From positions 45,663,010-45,727,009 of the forward strand of contig NC_057925.1 of assembly GCF_018873765.1 (NCBI RefSeq): a stretch of 64,000 nt of DNA, in the 5' to 3' direction. The notes beneath the pieces are model-generated. The model did no database searches. It worked only from the letters and a program-made list of their open reading frames with translations, and was not told the DNA's origin. Below are positions 43,031 to 54,514 of the stretch, one piece after another (within the stretch, counting starts at the first letter, position 1; each line of letters begins with the position of its first letter). This DNA is from Telopea speciosissima (taxonomy: Eukaryota; Streptophyta; Magnoliopsida; Proteales; Proteaceae). The position numbers were made by a program, and so were the translations under genes.

Positions 43031-43481
43031 TGATGAATCGGATAGATAGACATAAAGATACTATTGAATTGCTAAATGAATCAGATAATAATCGGTTGGA
43101 TAGGGGGATTATCATATTCGTATCCAATTAGTTTTTTAATAGATTTAGATTCTCTTCAACAAATATAAACATGAATTGAATACGGATTTTCGAATATCCG
43201 TTGACATCCTTATTTGTGTATCTTACTTCATTTCTTTTGATTTTTATCCATTTCAGCATTGGTAAATAAGGAGGATTATGGGGAGTAATGTAATGAGTTA
43301 GTTGATTGCTACAGTGCAAGAAAATTCCATTTTACACCTCCGGCCAACTAGCGAAATTTAGTCCAAATAATAGTTATGAGAAGAGGTTCTTTAGTCGATA
43401 GAGCAAAAAATGTTAGAAATAGGATTGTAGGCAATCGGTATAAAACTTGACAGAATCTGCTTGTATATAAATAAATAAATA

Positions 43482-43517
<36 letters not shown>

Positions 43518-44529
43518 GAATGAAATATCAAAATAAATCTAGAAATAAAACAACTTACAGTACCACGAAGACTTTCTTCTTGTTTCTTCCAAAACAGTAA
43601 ACAGCAACACAAGTGGAGTCGTACAGAGAGTACTTTCCTTAAGGTGTTGAACTTGGCGTTATACCTCCAAGATAAAATCACTTCAATCACAATTGGCAGC
43701 ACTCAAGAGTGATTACAATACAGAGTACCCGAAAGTAATTACTCAGTAATCAGAAAGGAAGAAGAAGAAGAAAAGAAACAAACAGAATGCAGAGAACACA
43801 CTGTTTGAAGAACACAGGAAAACACTTGCACGAATTGTGTCTTTTGAAGCCCAAAGCCTATTTGTATTTATAGGCCCACTAGTACCTATACGTATGGGAT
43901 GTGTCTCTACACACCTGTACATGTACACCCCCATATACAGACCCCTCTACGTATAGGTATGTGTACATACCAAGTCCCTACGTATGGGTGCATGTATATG
44001 CATGTGCCTATACATACTACAATGCATGTGCATGATGCCATTTGCATAAGGGTGCATGTATTTTACCAAAAAGAATACATCATATGAACCCACACCCACA
44101 CCCGTCTCGACCTCGACCCTGGCCACGGCCACGGCCACGGCTCACGTGAAAAGCACCCCGGACCCCAACCTCACACATGGGACAAGGGAGACTTCCCTTA
44201 GAACCCTATGTCCCTTGTAAACAATATGAGCTCATATTAGCTCACTTTTCTGCTTGTCCCTAAGCAATGTAGGACTAAACTTGAAGAGGTACTCAAGCCT
44301 TTCCAAGTTTTCTTATAAGTTTACACAAGAGGTACTTAGTTCAAACCACCATGCACACACATATACAAGTGTTTCCAAGAAAATCAAAACAAAGTGGAGG
44401 GAAAGGGTTTTTCATATTTGAAATTTATATTTCAAAAAGAACACTTCAAAAAAAGAAAGCTTTGAAACTACATTTTGAAAACACAAAATCCAACAAAAAA
44501 TGGGAAATAATGAATCCTGACCAAGACTC
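43031..44529. other. Spacer with possible LTR sequence
   Basis: TGTTAGAAATAGGATTG at 43410 resembles a copia LTR start. The minus strand has CCTATAAATACAAAT near 43880, a TATA-like stretch. CCACGGCCACGGCCACGG is at about 44120. Neither ends nor coding region could be fixed, so the element call is weak. Confidence 0.3.
43485..43514. repeat. (AT)n microsatellite
   Basis: About 15 TA units after an AAAT-type run. Confidence 0.9.
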
Positions 44530-44720
44530 CCCATCTATTATTGACAGGTAAAAATAAATCTCGTGAGGTGTTATCCTTACGTTCAGACACAGGGCTGCAT
44601 GAAATGATGGTCATGCCCTCAAGAATTTTTGCCTTTTCATGGGAATGCGGTGATCAGTTTACGCGGCTTGTGTCTGTGCATGACCAAGTAATGGTCTTTC
44701 TCTCTAATATATATATTTTT
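44530..44720. mobile_element. Eroded MITE upstream of the NAC pseudogene
   Basis: CAGACACAGGG, CTCAAGAATTTTTGCC and TTTTCATGGGAATG follow the same order as in the element at 51414-51600. Terminal inverted repeats are poor. It sits in the duplicated 5' flank shared by the two NAC copies. Confidence 0.45.
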
Positions 44721-44992
44721 TAAGAATATATTTTATAACCGAGCAAAAGGAGCCTTTGTGATTAGTTATAGTTGCTGCGATAACTTAGCTTCACAGATTA
44801 TGAAGAAGTAAATCAAGGCTCAGTTTGTTTGAGTTGATCAAGTAGAAAAACTAAAAAATCTCTTTCTCATTTTTTATTTAATCCCCTCACAATCGCCTTC
44901 TCAATTTTTTATTTGATATTTTGTTTTTTTTTTTTTTTTTTAAATTTTTTTAACTCTTGTTCCATACTGATTCTGAATCACCATCCGCAATG

Positions 44993-45240
44993 TTTTTTTT
45001 TGGAAAAGGAAATAATTAATTAATAGCTAAGAGGAATTTACATCCTAGGATATAATTTGCCTGTTGCATCTTTAGAAATAAGATGCCACAGGGGTTGGGG
45101 GAGGGAGTGTATACATAGGTTGCACTCCGAAGGAGAATGAACAAAATTAGCGAGCCAGTCTGCACAGTGGTTTCCCTCCCTATGTCTAAAATGGAAGGAG
45201 GTAGACCGACGATAGGCCCCAAGGTGGTTTGAACTCATGA
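44993..45240 (-). pseudogene. L1 LINE 3' end with RNase H tail
   Basis: On the minus strand, HREGNHCADWLANFVHS is the terminal motif of L1 RNase H domains. The 3' UTR follows, with a poly(A) seen as T9 at 44993-45002 on the plus strand. Only about 230 bp remain. Confidence 0.75.
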
Positions 45241-45285
45241 CCTCTTATTTGAGGAGTTGATCTTTTGCCAACTGAGCTAATGTTG
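45221..45285 (-). ncRNA. tRNA-like sequence, pseudogene or SINE head
   Basis: The minus strand carries an A-box-like TTAGCTCAGTTGG (45280-45268) and a B-box-like GAGTTCAAACC (45236-45226), about 31 nt apart, the spacing of a tRNA gene. The acceptor and anticodon stems do not fold convincingly and no anticodon can be assigned with confidence. It directly abuts the LINE 3' end. Confidence 0.45.
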
Positions 45286-45295
45286 ATCTAACGCT

Positions 45296-45555
45296 ATAGC
45301 GAACAATCTATCGCTATGCCGAATTGCTGCTATGGCCAACGATCTACCAGTATTGAACTACCACTATGGTGAACTACTACTATTGTACTATGACTACTAT
45401 CACACTACCGCTATAATGATCTACCGATATGACAAACTACCCTTATGAGTTATGATGAATTACCACCATGACGTTCTATTGTTGTGTGCTTGTGGCAAAC
45501 TATCACCATGACGGTCTACCGCTATGGTGAACTACCGTTATGGCGAGCGATCTAG
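45296..45555. repeat. Degenerate minisatellite
   Basis: About a dozen diverged units of roughly 18-21 bp on the theme CTACCGCTATGGTGAA. Unit length varies, which suggests old tandem expansion. Confidence 0.65.
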
Positions 45556-45617
45556 TGTAATAAGTTATAATGCTCTATCCGTTTTTATGCGGGTGGAACT
45601 AGTAAACCCCTGCCAAT

Positions 45618-46192
45618 TAAGAGTGTCAAAACCAAACCCAAACCGAATACCAAACCTGAAACTGAGCCGAATTAACCGAACGAACCAAACTGAATAAATT
45701 TGGTTTGGTTTCGGTTCTGGTATATGAACATTTAATTCGGTTCTGTTCGCTTACAGTTTTACCGTCGATTTGAACCAAAAGCGAAGCGAATACCATACGT
45801 AAATCCAAAACCCGATATCTTTTTTTTTATATTATTTTTAAAAAGGTGTTGTCTTTTTTTTTTGGATGGGTAAACTAAAAGATAAAATCTGAAAGTGGAG
45901 AATTCACTTGAGATTCTTATTTATTTATTAAAATTTCTAGTTCTTTTAAGGTTTTGTGAGCATTTTATTTATACATTATAGTTTTTTGAGAACATAGTAA
46001 ATTAAGCAGCAACAATTGACAGCCTAGTAGAATGGACTCGTATTGGAAAACCAAATTGAAGAACCGAATTGGACCTATATTGAAAAACCGAATAGGTTCG
46101 AAATTGATTTCCACTTTTAGAATCGACTCGGTTATCGATTCGATTTTGGATCATATTATCAAGGCATGGAACCAAACCGATTGACACCCTTA
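45618..46192. mobile_element. Diverged hAT-like MITE of the GTGTCAA family
   Basis: TAAGAGTGTCAAAACC at left and GATTGACACCCTTA at right are inverted. The interior has AACCGAA motifs like the element at 29913. No exact 8-bp duplication is seen. Confidence 0.6.
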
Positions 46193-46983
46193 GCGATACC
46201 CACACGTATTAGCCGATAGAGCCATTCCGAAGCAGATACCTAAAACCAATGATACAGTGCGATTAACATTAAAAAGGGATGTTACATTAATAAAAAATAA
46301 AATAGTGGCAATCGCTAGTGAAAGTTGGAGTTCGGAACTGAAAAGAGAGGAAAAGTGGGGAGGATAGAATTGAATTAAAAATCTATAAAATTAAAATATG
46401 TTACCGCTTGCCGTTTCTAAGATTTATCCGTTGGAAATCCACCTTCGTACTTTCATGGTACGTAAAAACAGTCCATAAACCCTAAAACCCTATTGAAGAA
46501 GACACACATCGATCGATCACTCGCGCGCTTACACCTTCGTACTTTCATGGTGATCTAGTGGGAAGAATATGTAGGGATGATTGTATTAAATTGCAGCATA
46601 ACTATTTTGGTGGATATACAATGGACTGGATTGGACAGTAGATTGTAACTTTTTTTTTTCATTGACTGTAAATTCATGATTAGATGATGAGCCGTATTGT
46701 ATGGATTGCCTATCCCATTATAAATTAGAAGACAAAGTCCTTCAGTTAGTTTTCTAGGTTTAACCTTTGTTGAAGAAAATTATTTTAGTGACATAGCCAG
46801 GGTTGAGGGAAATGGAAAATTAGTTTGTGACTTTAGATGCATATTTGACTTATAGGGAAATTTTTACCAGTGATCTATATTTGTCCTATAATTGTTCAAA
46901 TCTTTTTATTATTATTTTTATTCCACACGAAAAGTAAACTTCCATAATTCTTCTCTCGTACTTTAAAGTTCTTGGATTACCCC
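46193..46983. other. Duplicated NAC 5' flank
   Basis: TACTTTCATGGTACGTAAAAAC followed by CATAAACCCTAAAACC and CACTCGCGCGCTTAC resembles the sequence just upstream of the intact NAC gene (52355-52480). No NAC exon 1 follows it. Confidence 0.55.
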
Positions 46984-47799
46984 TGTTGCGTGTGAAAACC
47001 TCCGTCGTCCTGTTCGCCCACGGATGAGCCTGCAAAAAATCGAGGGAGTGTAAGAGAGCCGATGTGGCTCTGGCCTAGGACTCTCCAACTCTCAAGTCAG
47101 GTCTCCAGTGCAACAGCGTAACAACTAGTAAAAAGTGAGATAAGCGTTTGAGCTCCATACCTGAGTATTTATAGAGGGAGATAGAGGCGGTTGGAGAAGT
47201 CCTTGTATGGTAAGAGTCCTCTGTTGGTGGGGCTCTTCCGCGCGGGGCGGAGTGGAGAGTTATCTTCGGGGTCGGACTCTTATTAAGGTAAGAGTCCTAA
47301 TGGGAGTGCGATTCGGTATCGTGATGAGATCGTGGCTTGATCCTTATCCCGCGATATTCGGGTGATGCTGACATGGCATCGCGATCCCCGGTGAGGCGTT
47401 ATCGGTGCTTCTGTGGAGAGCTTGGCCTCAGTGCTCGGCCTCGGTCTATATGACCTGAGGGTCACCTTCAGTTGAGTGTGAGCTCTGCCGCACTATGGGG
47501 TTCTGATCCCAGCCGACTTACGTAGGCTCGGACCCGGGGGTCGGCGAACGGGCAGCTCGGCCGTGATGGGGAGATCTTTTGCTCCGCCTTGTACTGTCAT
47601 CGTGCCGCGCACTCAGCGCTCGGCCGAGTTCTCGGCGAGGCACGTGCTCGGCTGGGTGCTCGACCCCCGAAGGGCGGAGTGTCAAATTTGGCAGTGACAG
47701 GGTCGGCCCGGCTCCACACGGCTCGGTTCGGTTCCTGGATTGTCCTCGGCTCAGCCACGTGGCAGCCTCTGATTGGTGAGGTGGTTTTATGCCTTATCA
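46984..47799 (-). mobile_element. Solo LTR, GC-rich, 5-bp target duplication
   Basis: 816 bp bounded by TG and CA and flanked by ACCCC on both sides (46979-46983 and 47800-47804). The minus strand contains CTCTATAAATACTCAGG, a TATA-like stretch, so it is probably oriented minus. Its much higher GC than the surroundings makes it stand out. No primer binding site or internal region is attached, so it is a solo LTR. Confidence 0.85.
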
Positions 47800-47804
47800 A
47801 CCCC

Positions 47805-48355
47805 TTTATTCTTGCAAATACAAAATTTCTTAAATATATTAGTTGACCCATTTCACCAATATGTCAATGCAATGCATTGTAGAATACTTTGCTAACAAAT
47901 CTTGTGCTTTTTTTTTAGGTTAAAAAATTATGTGCATTTGGAGGGTATGAACCTTCTATATGCATGAGGAGCTTAGCTCTCTATATTTACCAACCCTAGC
48001 TTGATAGTGAAAATATCTAATAGTCAATCAATCCAACTATAGTTTCCCTAAAGGAATATATAATTGTTTAAGTAAACCTAGAATAGTATTATGTAAAATA
48101 ATAATAATAATAACGACTGCAGCATAATTATCGAATATCCTCAAGAATTAGTAAACCATTCAAAAAATAATCCATTATTCTTTCAAAAGTCAATTGTTTT
48201 ACCCTTCCTCACTTTAAAGTAAACCCGTTTTAATTTTATGCGTTTGTAGGATTTTGAAGTGACTTAATTTACAAATTTGGTGGTGATTGTTTTATATATG
48301 TTACTGTTTGTATTATGATTATATGTTTTCTTTTGTTTCTTTGATTGATCTATAG
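47805..48355. other. Residual intron 1 and flank of the NAC pseudogene
   Basis: The last ~60 bp (GATTATATGTTTTC, TTGATTGATC) match the end of intron 1 of the intact NAC gene. The rest is AT-rich and unrecognised. Confidence 0.5.
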
Positions 48356-49264
48356 AGAAGTACCCACCAAAGGGAGAGAAAGTGTGGTATTTTTTTACGC
48401 CTAGAGATCGGAGATATAGAAATGGAAAGCGACCAAGACGATCAGCTGGAAATGGCTATTGGAAAGCTACTGGAGCAGACAAAGAAATTTATAGCAAAGG
48501 TGAACTTGTTGGCTTTAGGAAGGCATTAGTTTTCTACATAGGTAAGGCTCCCAAGGGTGAAAAGTGTAAGTGGATCATGCATGAGTTTCGGGTAAAAGAA
48601 AGTGCTACTTGCCGAACTAATAATAGAGAGGACCAAATGATATGATGGTATGTATATTAATCTTCTTGTGATGGAAGATATAACCTACTTTGGTTTTTTT
48701 ATTTAATCCTTAATGACAATAATTTCTTTTTTTCTAAACAAACATTAGTTTTCTTCACTAGCTAATACTTATTCTCTTTTCTTCTTGTAGCTGGATGAGT
48801 GGGTCTTATGTAAGATTTATAGGAAGCCAAATAAATCATTAAGAGGAGTTCATAATGCAAAAATTCAAGCAGAGGATGTACATGTAGATATATCGATCGA
48901 TTGGAAATAATGATCTTTGTGATGCAGATGATGTAGATTCTGGGCCTGCAAATACTCGATCCTAATAATTCCAATTTATTAGAAATGGAATGCAACTACA
49001 GTGATTGGATGGACAACCACATGGGATTGATTGATAAACCCACTTGGTGAGAATGAAACCAATCATTCTCTTCTATATAGCCTTCCTCTGTTGAGTTCAG
49101 AATCCTATCATATGTTTACTGAGTATGCTTATGATGATAATTGGGGTTTCAAACAACAGAATCCTTATATGTTAACCCAATCAGACTTCTCCGACAAGAA
49201 CTATTTGGATCACTTCAACTTTCTTTCTGTGGAGGAGATTTTGCCAAATTCCAATGAGATGTGA
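48356..49264 (+). pseudogene. NAC pseudogene without exon 1
   Basis: Exon-2-like 48356-48647 encodes NAC subdomains C and [35 protein letters not shown] and [15 protein letters not shown]. Five extra bases near 48628 shift the frame and create TGA at 48643, just before the conserved donor ATG|GTATG. Exon-3-like 48791-49264 begins LDEWVLCKIYRKPNKS and then meets a TAA after further indels. The final ~75 codons reopen (49031-49264). No copy of exon 1 (subdomains A/B) was found in the 1.8 kb upstream, which hold a solo LTR instead. It is a tandem duplicate of the gene at 52507. Confidence 0.88.
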
Positions 49265-50189
49265 CCATTATTAGGAAACAAGTCTAAATGACTTGCTGAC
49301 AAGGATTCTGATATAGTTCATATTAATGGTAATGTAAAGACTAAGTGAATTTGTTCATGAATTTTTGGTGGTTTTTTTGTGTATTTTTATGGGTGATGTA
49401 AAGACTTACAATGTCGATCTTTTATGACTTTTATGGTGGTTAATTAGATTAGTTCTTTGTTGTTCTTGAGAATTGAAATTTAATGAAAATAATCACAAGT
49501 TCTTGGTTTTATATGATTTTTCCCCCATTTAACCAACTAGTGGCATGATGGTTGCTTTGTTTGAGAAGATAATAAGGTAGTGTTTGGTATGCATTCTTAG
49601 AATGCATTCTAAGTCAATTTTTTGCATTCTTAGGACATAAAAATAATGGCTTTTATTGCCCAAGAATGCAAAATCGATCAAGAATGCATACCAAATATTT
49701 ATACGAGTTCTTTCATTGTTATAACAATAATATTCTTATGATAACGCTATTTTATGGTAATGTTATTCGTTGTTATTATTTTAGGAGAAAAATATCCTAT
49801 GTAACCAATTTATCATCCTCTCACATGAGTTTAATATTTTTTTCTTTTTTAATTTTTTCTCTCCTCCTCTGATTATGTGGCCGGACCCATGTGGATGAGG
49901 CCATTCTCCATGCCATCAATAATGTTATGTGCATGGGAGATTTCCCCTCCACTAGCAACATGGGGAATCCTCTTCCTTATTTTTATTATGGTTTCCAAAT
50001 CTGGATATGTTTTTGTTCAATCATTTTTTAGTTTTCTTTCAGGAAATCTGAATTGAGAAGTTAGACTTTTAGTTAGATTTCTTTATTTCCAAAATACAAT
50101 TTATAAAAATGGAATTGTTCAAAAGGGTACAATAGCAGGAAAGTCAATTTGTTCTTTTTCAATAATATTTTTATTTTCTTCTCATAATT
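49265..50189. other. Duplicated 3' flank of the NAC pseudogene
   Basis: GACTTGCTGACAAGGATTCTG, ATGTAAAGACTTAC and CCATGCCATCAATAATGTT have counterparts downstream of the intact NAC gene (54030-54480). The duplication therefore extends at least about 650 bp past the stop. Confidence 0.6.
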
Positions 50190-51385
50190 TTGTTTTTTTA
50201 AGGAAAAGTACACTTCTCTCCTTTGTTGGGAGACTAGGGCTTCTCAGATCACTTATGCAACCTCTTATCTTTATTAGACAGGAGTCTTTAGGATCCCAGG
50301 TTCTATCATCAAAAAGATATATTCATCTATGAGTTTTTTCCATTGGAAGGGTAGCGATAGTATAATAAGTTTCTGGATACCATAGTTGGGCCTCTGTGTG
50401 TCTCCCTAAAAAGGAGGGAGGGCTTGGTTTAAGGAGGGTGAAAGCTGTGAAATAAACGGGGCTTTTGACTAGAAAACTGATATCCCTTTGGAGTTCTTCT
50501 ACTTACTTATGATGATCGGATGAGGTATGATGCAGGCTCTAATAGGATGGCCCTTGTCTCCTCTATCATTCCAAATGGAGAATGGACCCTAACCCCCCCC
50601 CCTAGTTCTTGGATCTTTTACATGTTTGGTCCCAGTTGTAGTTGGCCCCTAAGAGGCGCCCTGGCAATGCAGATTTTGTGCGATCACCTCCTCGGCCTAT
50701 GATTGGGATTAAAGTTTGCTCTTGAAGTGCTTGTGTTCCCTGGTGTGAGATAGTGTGGTTCAAGCATCACATCACCAAGAATAGCTTTATTGCTTGACAT
50801 GCTTTAACTCACACTCTCCCCATGCAAGGATTTCTTCTTTAGAGAAACCTCCCATCTCAGAGGACTTAGAGTACCCTTTCTTTGGTTGCACCTTCTCAAA
50901 GAATGTTTGGAAAGGGGTACGGCAAAGGTGTTGCACCTAGATCTAGACCTTTGGTTCCATTTTTATGAGGAGTGGAAAAAAATTGTTAAGAAATTCAAGG
51001 GTGACTCAATTACTCATCTTGTTGGTAAGATGGTTTTTTGTGCTACCATATACCATCTTTGATGGAAAAGTTTAGTGGGAAAGAAATAAGCAGCGTAGGT
51101 GCAATACTTCTTCCTCTCGTTGTTGGAATCAATTATGGAACTCCATTGATTTCAACATTGGAGCCAAAGTCTCACTGATCTTAATTAATGCTTTGTGCTC
51201 TAATAATGAGTTGAACCGCTTGCATCTTGGGGTCTGAGATTTGCTTTTTGTGGTTTTACTTTTATTGAAATTTTCATTTTGGGGTAATCTCCCTTTTTCT
51301 GCTAGCCCTTAGGAGTTTCTTTCCAATATTTCTCCTTTTTTGTAAAGCATTATTTATTCATCAAAAAAATATATATATTTGTAGG
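50190..51385 (+). pseudogene. L1 LINE 3' remnant
   Basis: VCLPKKEGGLGLRRVK at about 50397 is the usual L1 motif after the reverse transcriptase. The copy ends with GTAAAGCATTATTTATTCATC and an A run at about 51364. Stops interrupt it throughout. It lies between the two NAC copies. Confidence 0.7.
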
Positions 51386-51413
51386 AAAAATTATACTAAA
51401 ATTATAAAGTGAA

Positions 51414-51600
51414 AGAGAGCGCTACTCAGGCGCATGCGGTGCGTTGCTCTATGCCCAGACACAGGGGCAAGTAAAATGACCATTGCACCCTTGAGAATTT
51501 TCCCCCTTTCCATGGGGGCCTGGCCGTCATTTCTCACTCATGTGTGTGGGCTCAAAGGCATGCAACACACCGCATGCACCCAGGTTGCGTTATTTCTCTC
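51414..51600. mobile_element. MITE with imperfect inverted ends
   Basis: GAGAGCGCTACTCAGGCGCA at left corresponds, inverted, to TGCACCCAGGTTGCG and TTATTTCTCTC at right, with CGCATGCGGTG mirrored by CACCGCATGC. Same internal order as at 44530. Confidence 0.65.
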
Positions 51601-52506
51601 AATTATAAATAATAAGGGCGAGAGATCGTTGGTTGGCATGACCATGGTCTACGTCGTACGTACGACAAGCTTTTGGGGGCATTTTGGACCTGAAATCGCG
51701 AGTTCGAAAGTGTTTTAGGACATTTCTAAATAGGGGGAGTAATTAATGAGGAGTAATGTAATTAATAGATTACTACAGTGAAAAGCATTTTGGACCCGAG
51801 ATCGTGAGCTCGAGAGCATTTTCAAACCATTTTAAGGAGAAAAGAACGTTGTCTGATCGCGTGACCCGCGTGGCTCCTACACTTACACTTAGACACAGAA
51901 ACGCACGAAAATACCGCACTGCCTCCCATGAGGACAATACTTACGACGCGTGCAGGCTCTAGAGACCCAAGCAGTGATCTTTTTCTCTTGTTTTTTTTAT
52001 TAAATTTTCTAAGGAAATATTTTATAACGAAACAAAAGGAGCATTTATGATTAATGAGAGCTCACAATCACAGTTTTTGAAGAAAGTACACCCAAATTAA
52101 GTCTCCTACTTAAATGTAAGTTTCAGTCCAATTCGACTTGATCATCAAGTACAAAAAAAACTTAACAAAACTATAAAAATTCGGAGAATCCATACAATCA
52201 AGATATCTTCAAATTAAAAACAAACTACCCAGATATCCAACGGTCAGGAAAGGATTACCCATGGACACAACGAGATATCACCAATTATCTGATCTAATTA
52301 CCGTTTTTCTGTTTCTAAAAGAATTAATTATCTGTTGAAAGTAAAAAACCTTCCTACTTTCATGGTTACGTAAGACTCCATAAAACCTAATTAATTATTA
52401 TAAAATTCTATCAGATTTATCAAATACAACTAAACTTAATTCTAAACCCTAATCAAACACATCACTCGCTTAATTACCATTAATTTTCTTTTCTACTGGC
52501 ATTAAT
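51601..52506 (+). promoter_or_regulatory. Upstream region of the intact NAC gene
   Basis: No other gene is present here. Part of it (about 51990-52160; TTATAACGAAACAAAAGGAGC) is duplicated at 44730-44880 upstream of the pseudogene. No TATA box can be assigned with certainty. Confidence 0.4.
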
Positions 52507-54017
52507 ATGTCTTCTCTTCTCTCTGCAGTGCCATCATCATCACCACCTCCTCAACCTAGAATTGATCAGGAGATCGATCAGATTGAGAAGATGGATTATC
52601 AATCTCATCAATCTGACAATGTAGTTGTACAGAAGGAAGGAGAAGCAGTTGAAGCAGGAATAGCAGTAGGAATGGATGATAACTCTTCTGATTACTTCAA
52701 CTCCTTCCCACCTGGTTTTAGGTTTCGCCCTTTCGATCATGAGCTTATCGATCATTACTTGAAGAAGAAAGTAATGAAACAACCACTACCCATGAACCAA
52801 ATCCGAGAGGTCCAACTCTACAACCATAACCCTCAAGATCTCGCTGGTACGTACGTGTTACTTACTTTCTTCTTGTTCTTGATCAATCAAATGCAACTTT
52901 TCTGTAAATATAAATAGCCAAAAAGGTTCTCTCAAAACCTAGAGTGGAGGATTCTGATATAACCTCGCTACTCCCATATAGATATGATTCTTTCTTTTTT
53001 TATGATTATATATGTCTTTTTTTGTTTCATTGATTGATGTATAGAGAAGTACCCACCAAATGGAGAGAAAGAATGGTATTTTTTTACTCCTAGAGATAGG
53101 AAGTATAGAAATGGAAATCGACCAAAACGAGCAGCTGGAAATGGTTATTGGAAAGCTACTGGAGCAGACACAGAAATTTATAGTAAAGGTCAACTTGTTG
53201 GCTTTAGGAAAGCATTAGTTTTCTACATAGGTAAGGCTCCCAAGGGTGAAAAGTCTAACTGGATCATGCATGAGTTTCGGGTGAAAGAAAGTGCTACTAA
53301 TCGAACTAATAGAGGACCAAATGATATGATGGTATGTATATTATTAACCTACCTTCTTGTGATAGATGATATAATGACAAATAAACTAAACAAAAATTAT
53401 TTTTCTTCCCTAATACTTATTTGTTTTTTTTTTTCTTCTTGTAGCTGGATGAGTGGGTCTTATGTAGGATTTATAGGAAGCCAGATAAATCATTAAGAAG
53501 AGTTCATAATGCAGAAATTCAAGCGGAGGATGTAGATATATTGATTGAAAATAATGATCTTTGTGATGTAGATGATGAAGATTCTGGACCTGCAAATACT
53601 CCTAATAATTCCAATTTATCAGAAATGGAATGCAACTACAGTGACATGATGGGTAATTACATGGGATTGATAAACCCATCTGGTGAAGGTGAAAATGACT
53701 TCAATCATTCTCTTCAATATAACCTTCCTCTGCCGAATTCGGAATCCTATCATATGTTTACTGGTTATGGGGATTTTATTAGTTCAGTTGAACCAATTTC
53801 TGTGAATCCACCCATGTATTTAGTAGAGAATTACTATCAACTGAGTTCTCTTGCGACTGGGCATGCTTACTGCGATTATTTGGATTTCAAACAAGAGAAT
53901 TCCTACATGTTACCCCAAAATGACTTCTCCAACAAGGACTATTTGGATCACTTCAGCAGCTTTCCTTATATTGATGAGATTTTGCCAAATACCAATGAGA
54001 TGGGTGACCATTATTAA
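52507..54017 (+). CDS. NAC-domain transcription factor
   Basis: Three exons (52507-52846, 53045-53331, 53445-54017) give 1,200 nt and 399 residues with GT-AG introns, in the exon pattern usual for NAC genes. The NAC domain starts near residue 67 (FPPGFRF) after a 65-residue Ser/Pro- and acid-rich extension. Then come [19 protein letters not shown] (subdomain B), [19 protein letters not shown] (C), [13 protein letters not shown] and [14 protein letters not shown] (D) and [12 protein letters not shown] (E). The C-terminal 180 residues are acidic and rich in Asn/Ser/Tyr, as in activation regions. Subdomain A reads RPFDHEL where the family has HPTDEEL, an unusual change. NAC proteins act as nuclear DNA-binding dimers. 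The subfamily was not determined. Alternative starts at Met29 or Met56 are possible. Confidence 0.9.
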
Positions 54018-54514
54018 GAGACAAGACTAATTGACTTGCTGACAAGAATTCTGATTCATAGTAATGGTAATGTATTGTTCAAGAACTTTTGATGGTTTTT
54101 TTTGTGTTTTTTAATGGTGATGTAAAGACTTACTATGGATTTTATGACTGTTTTTTTGTGGTTCATTGAGTTTCATATCTACTAGAGTCCTGAAAAATCA
54201 GGAATTAGATTAGATTTTTGTTGTTCTTGAGAATTGATATTTACTGAACATGATCACAAGTTCTTGGTTAATTTTATATATGATTTGTTTTTCATTTAAC
54301 TAACTATTGGTGATGGGTGACTTGTTCTATTGTTATCACAAGAATATATATTCTTATGATAACATTATTATTTTCTCTTTGCTTCTCTAAGTATATGGCC
54401 CCATATGAATGAGACCATTTTCCATGCAATCATTAATGTTGTGTGGGAGATTTACCCTCTATGGCAGCGTTGGGAACCCTTATGAATGAGACCATTTTCA
54501 ATAATTGAAGCCTT
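54018..54514. other. 3' UTR and duplicated flank of the NAC gene
   Basis: Matches the flank of the pseudogene copy (GACTTGCTGACAAGAATTCTG; GATGTAAAGACTTAC). The polyadenylation site is not defined. Confidence 0.5.

Noticed and set aside
43391..43702. Open frame over the (AT)n tract
   Set aside because: The translated Tyr-Ile repeat derives directly from the TA microsatellite.
45221..45285. Functional tRNA gene
   Set aside because: A and B boxes are present, but stems are poorly paired, the anticodon is ambiguous and it abuts a LINE fragment.
48382..48645. Stand-alone small NAC-like gene
   Set aside because: The frame is exon 2 of a pseudogene: it lacks subdomains A and B, has no start context, and ends at a frameshift-created stop before the donor site.
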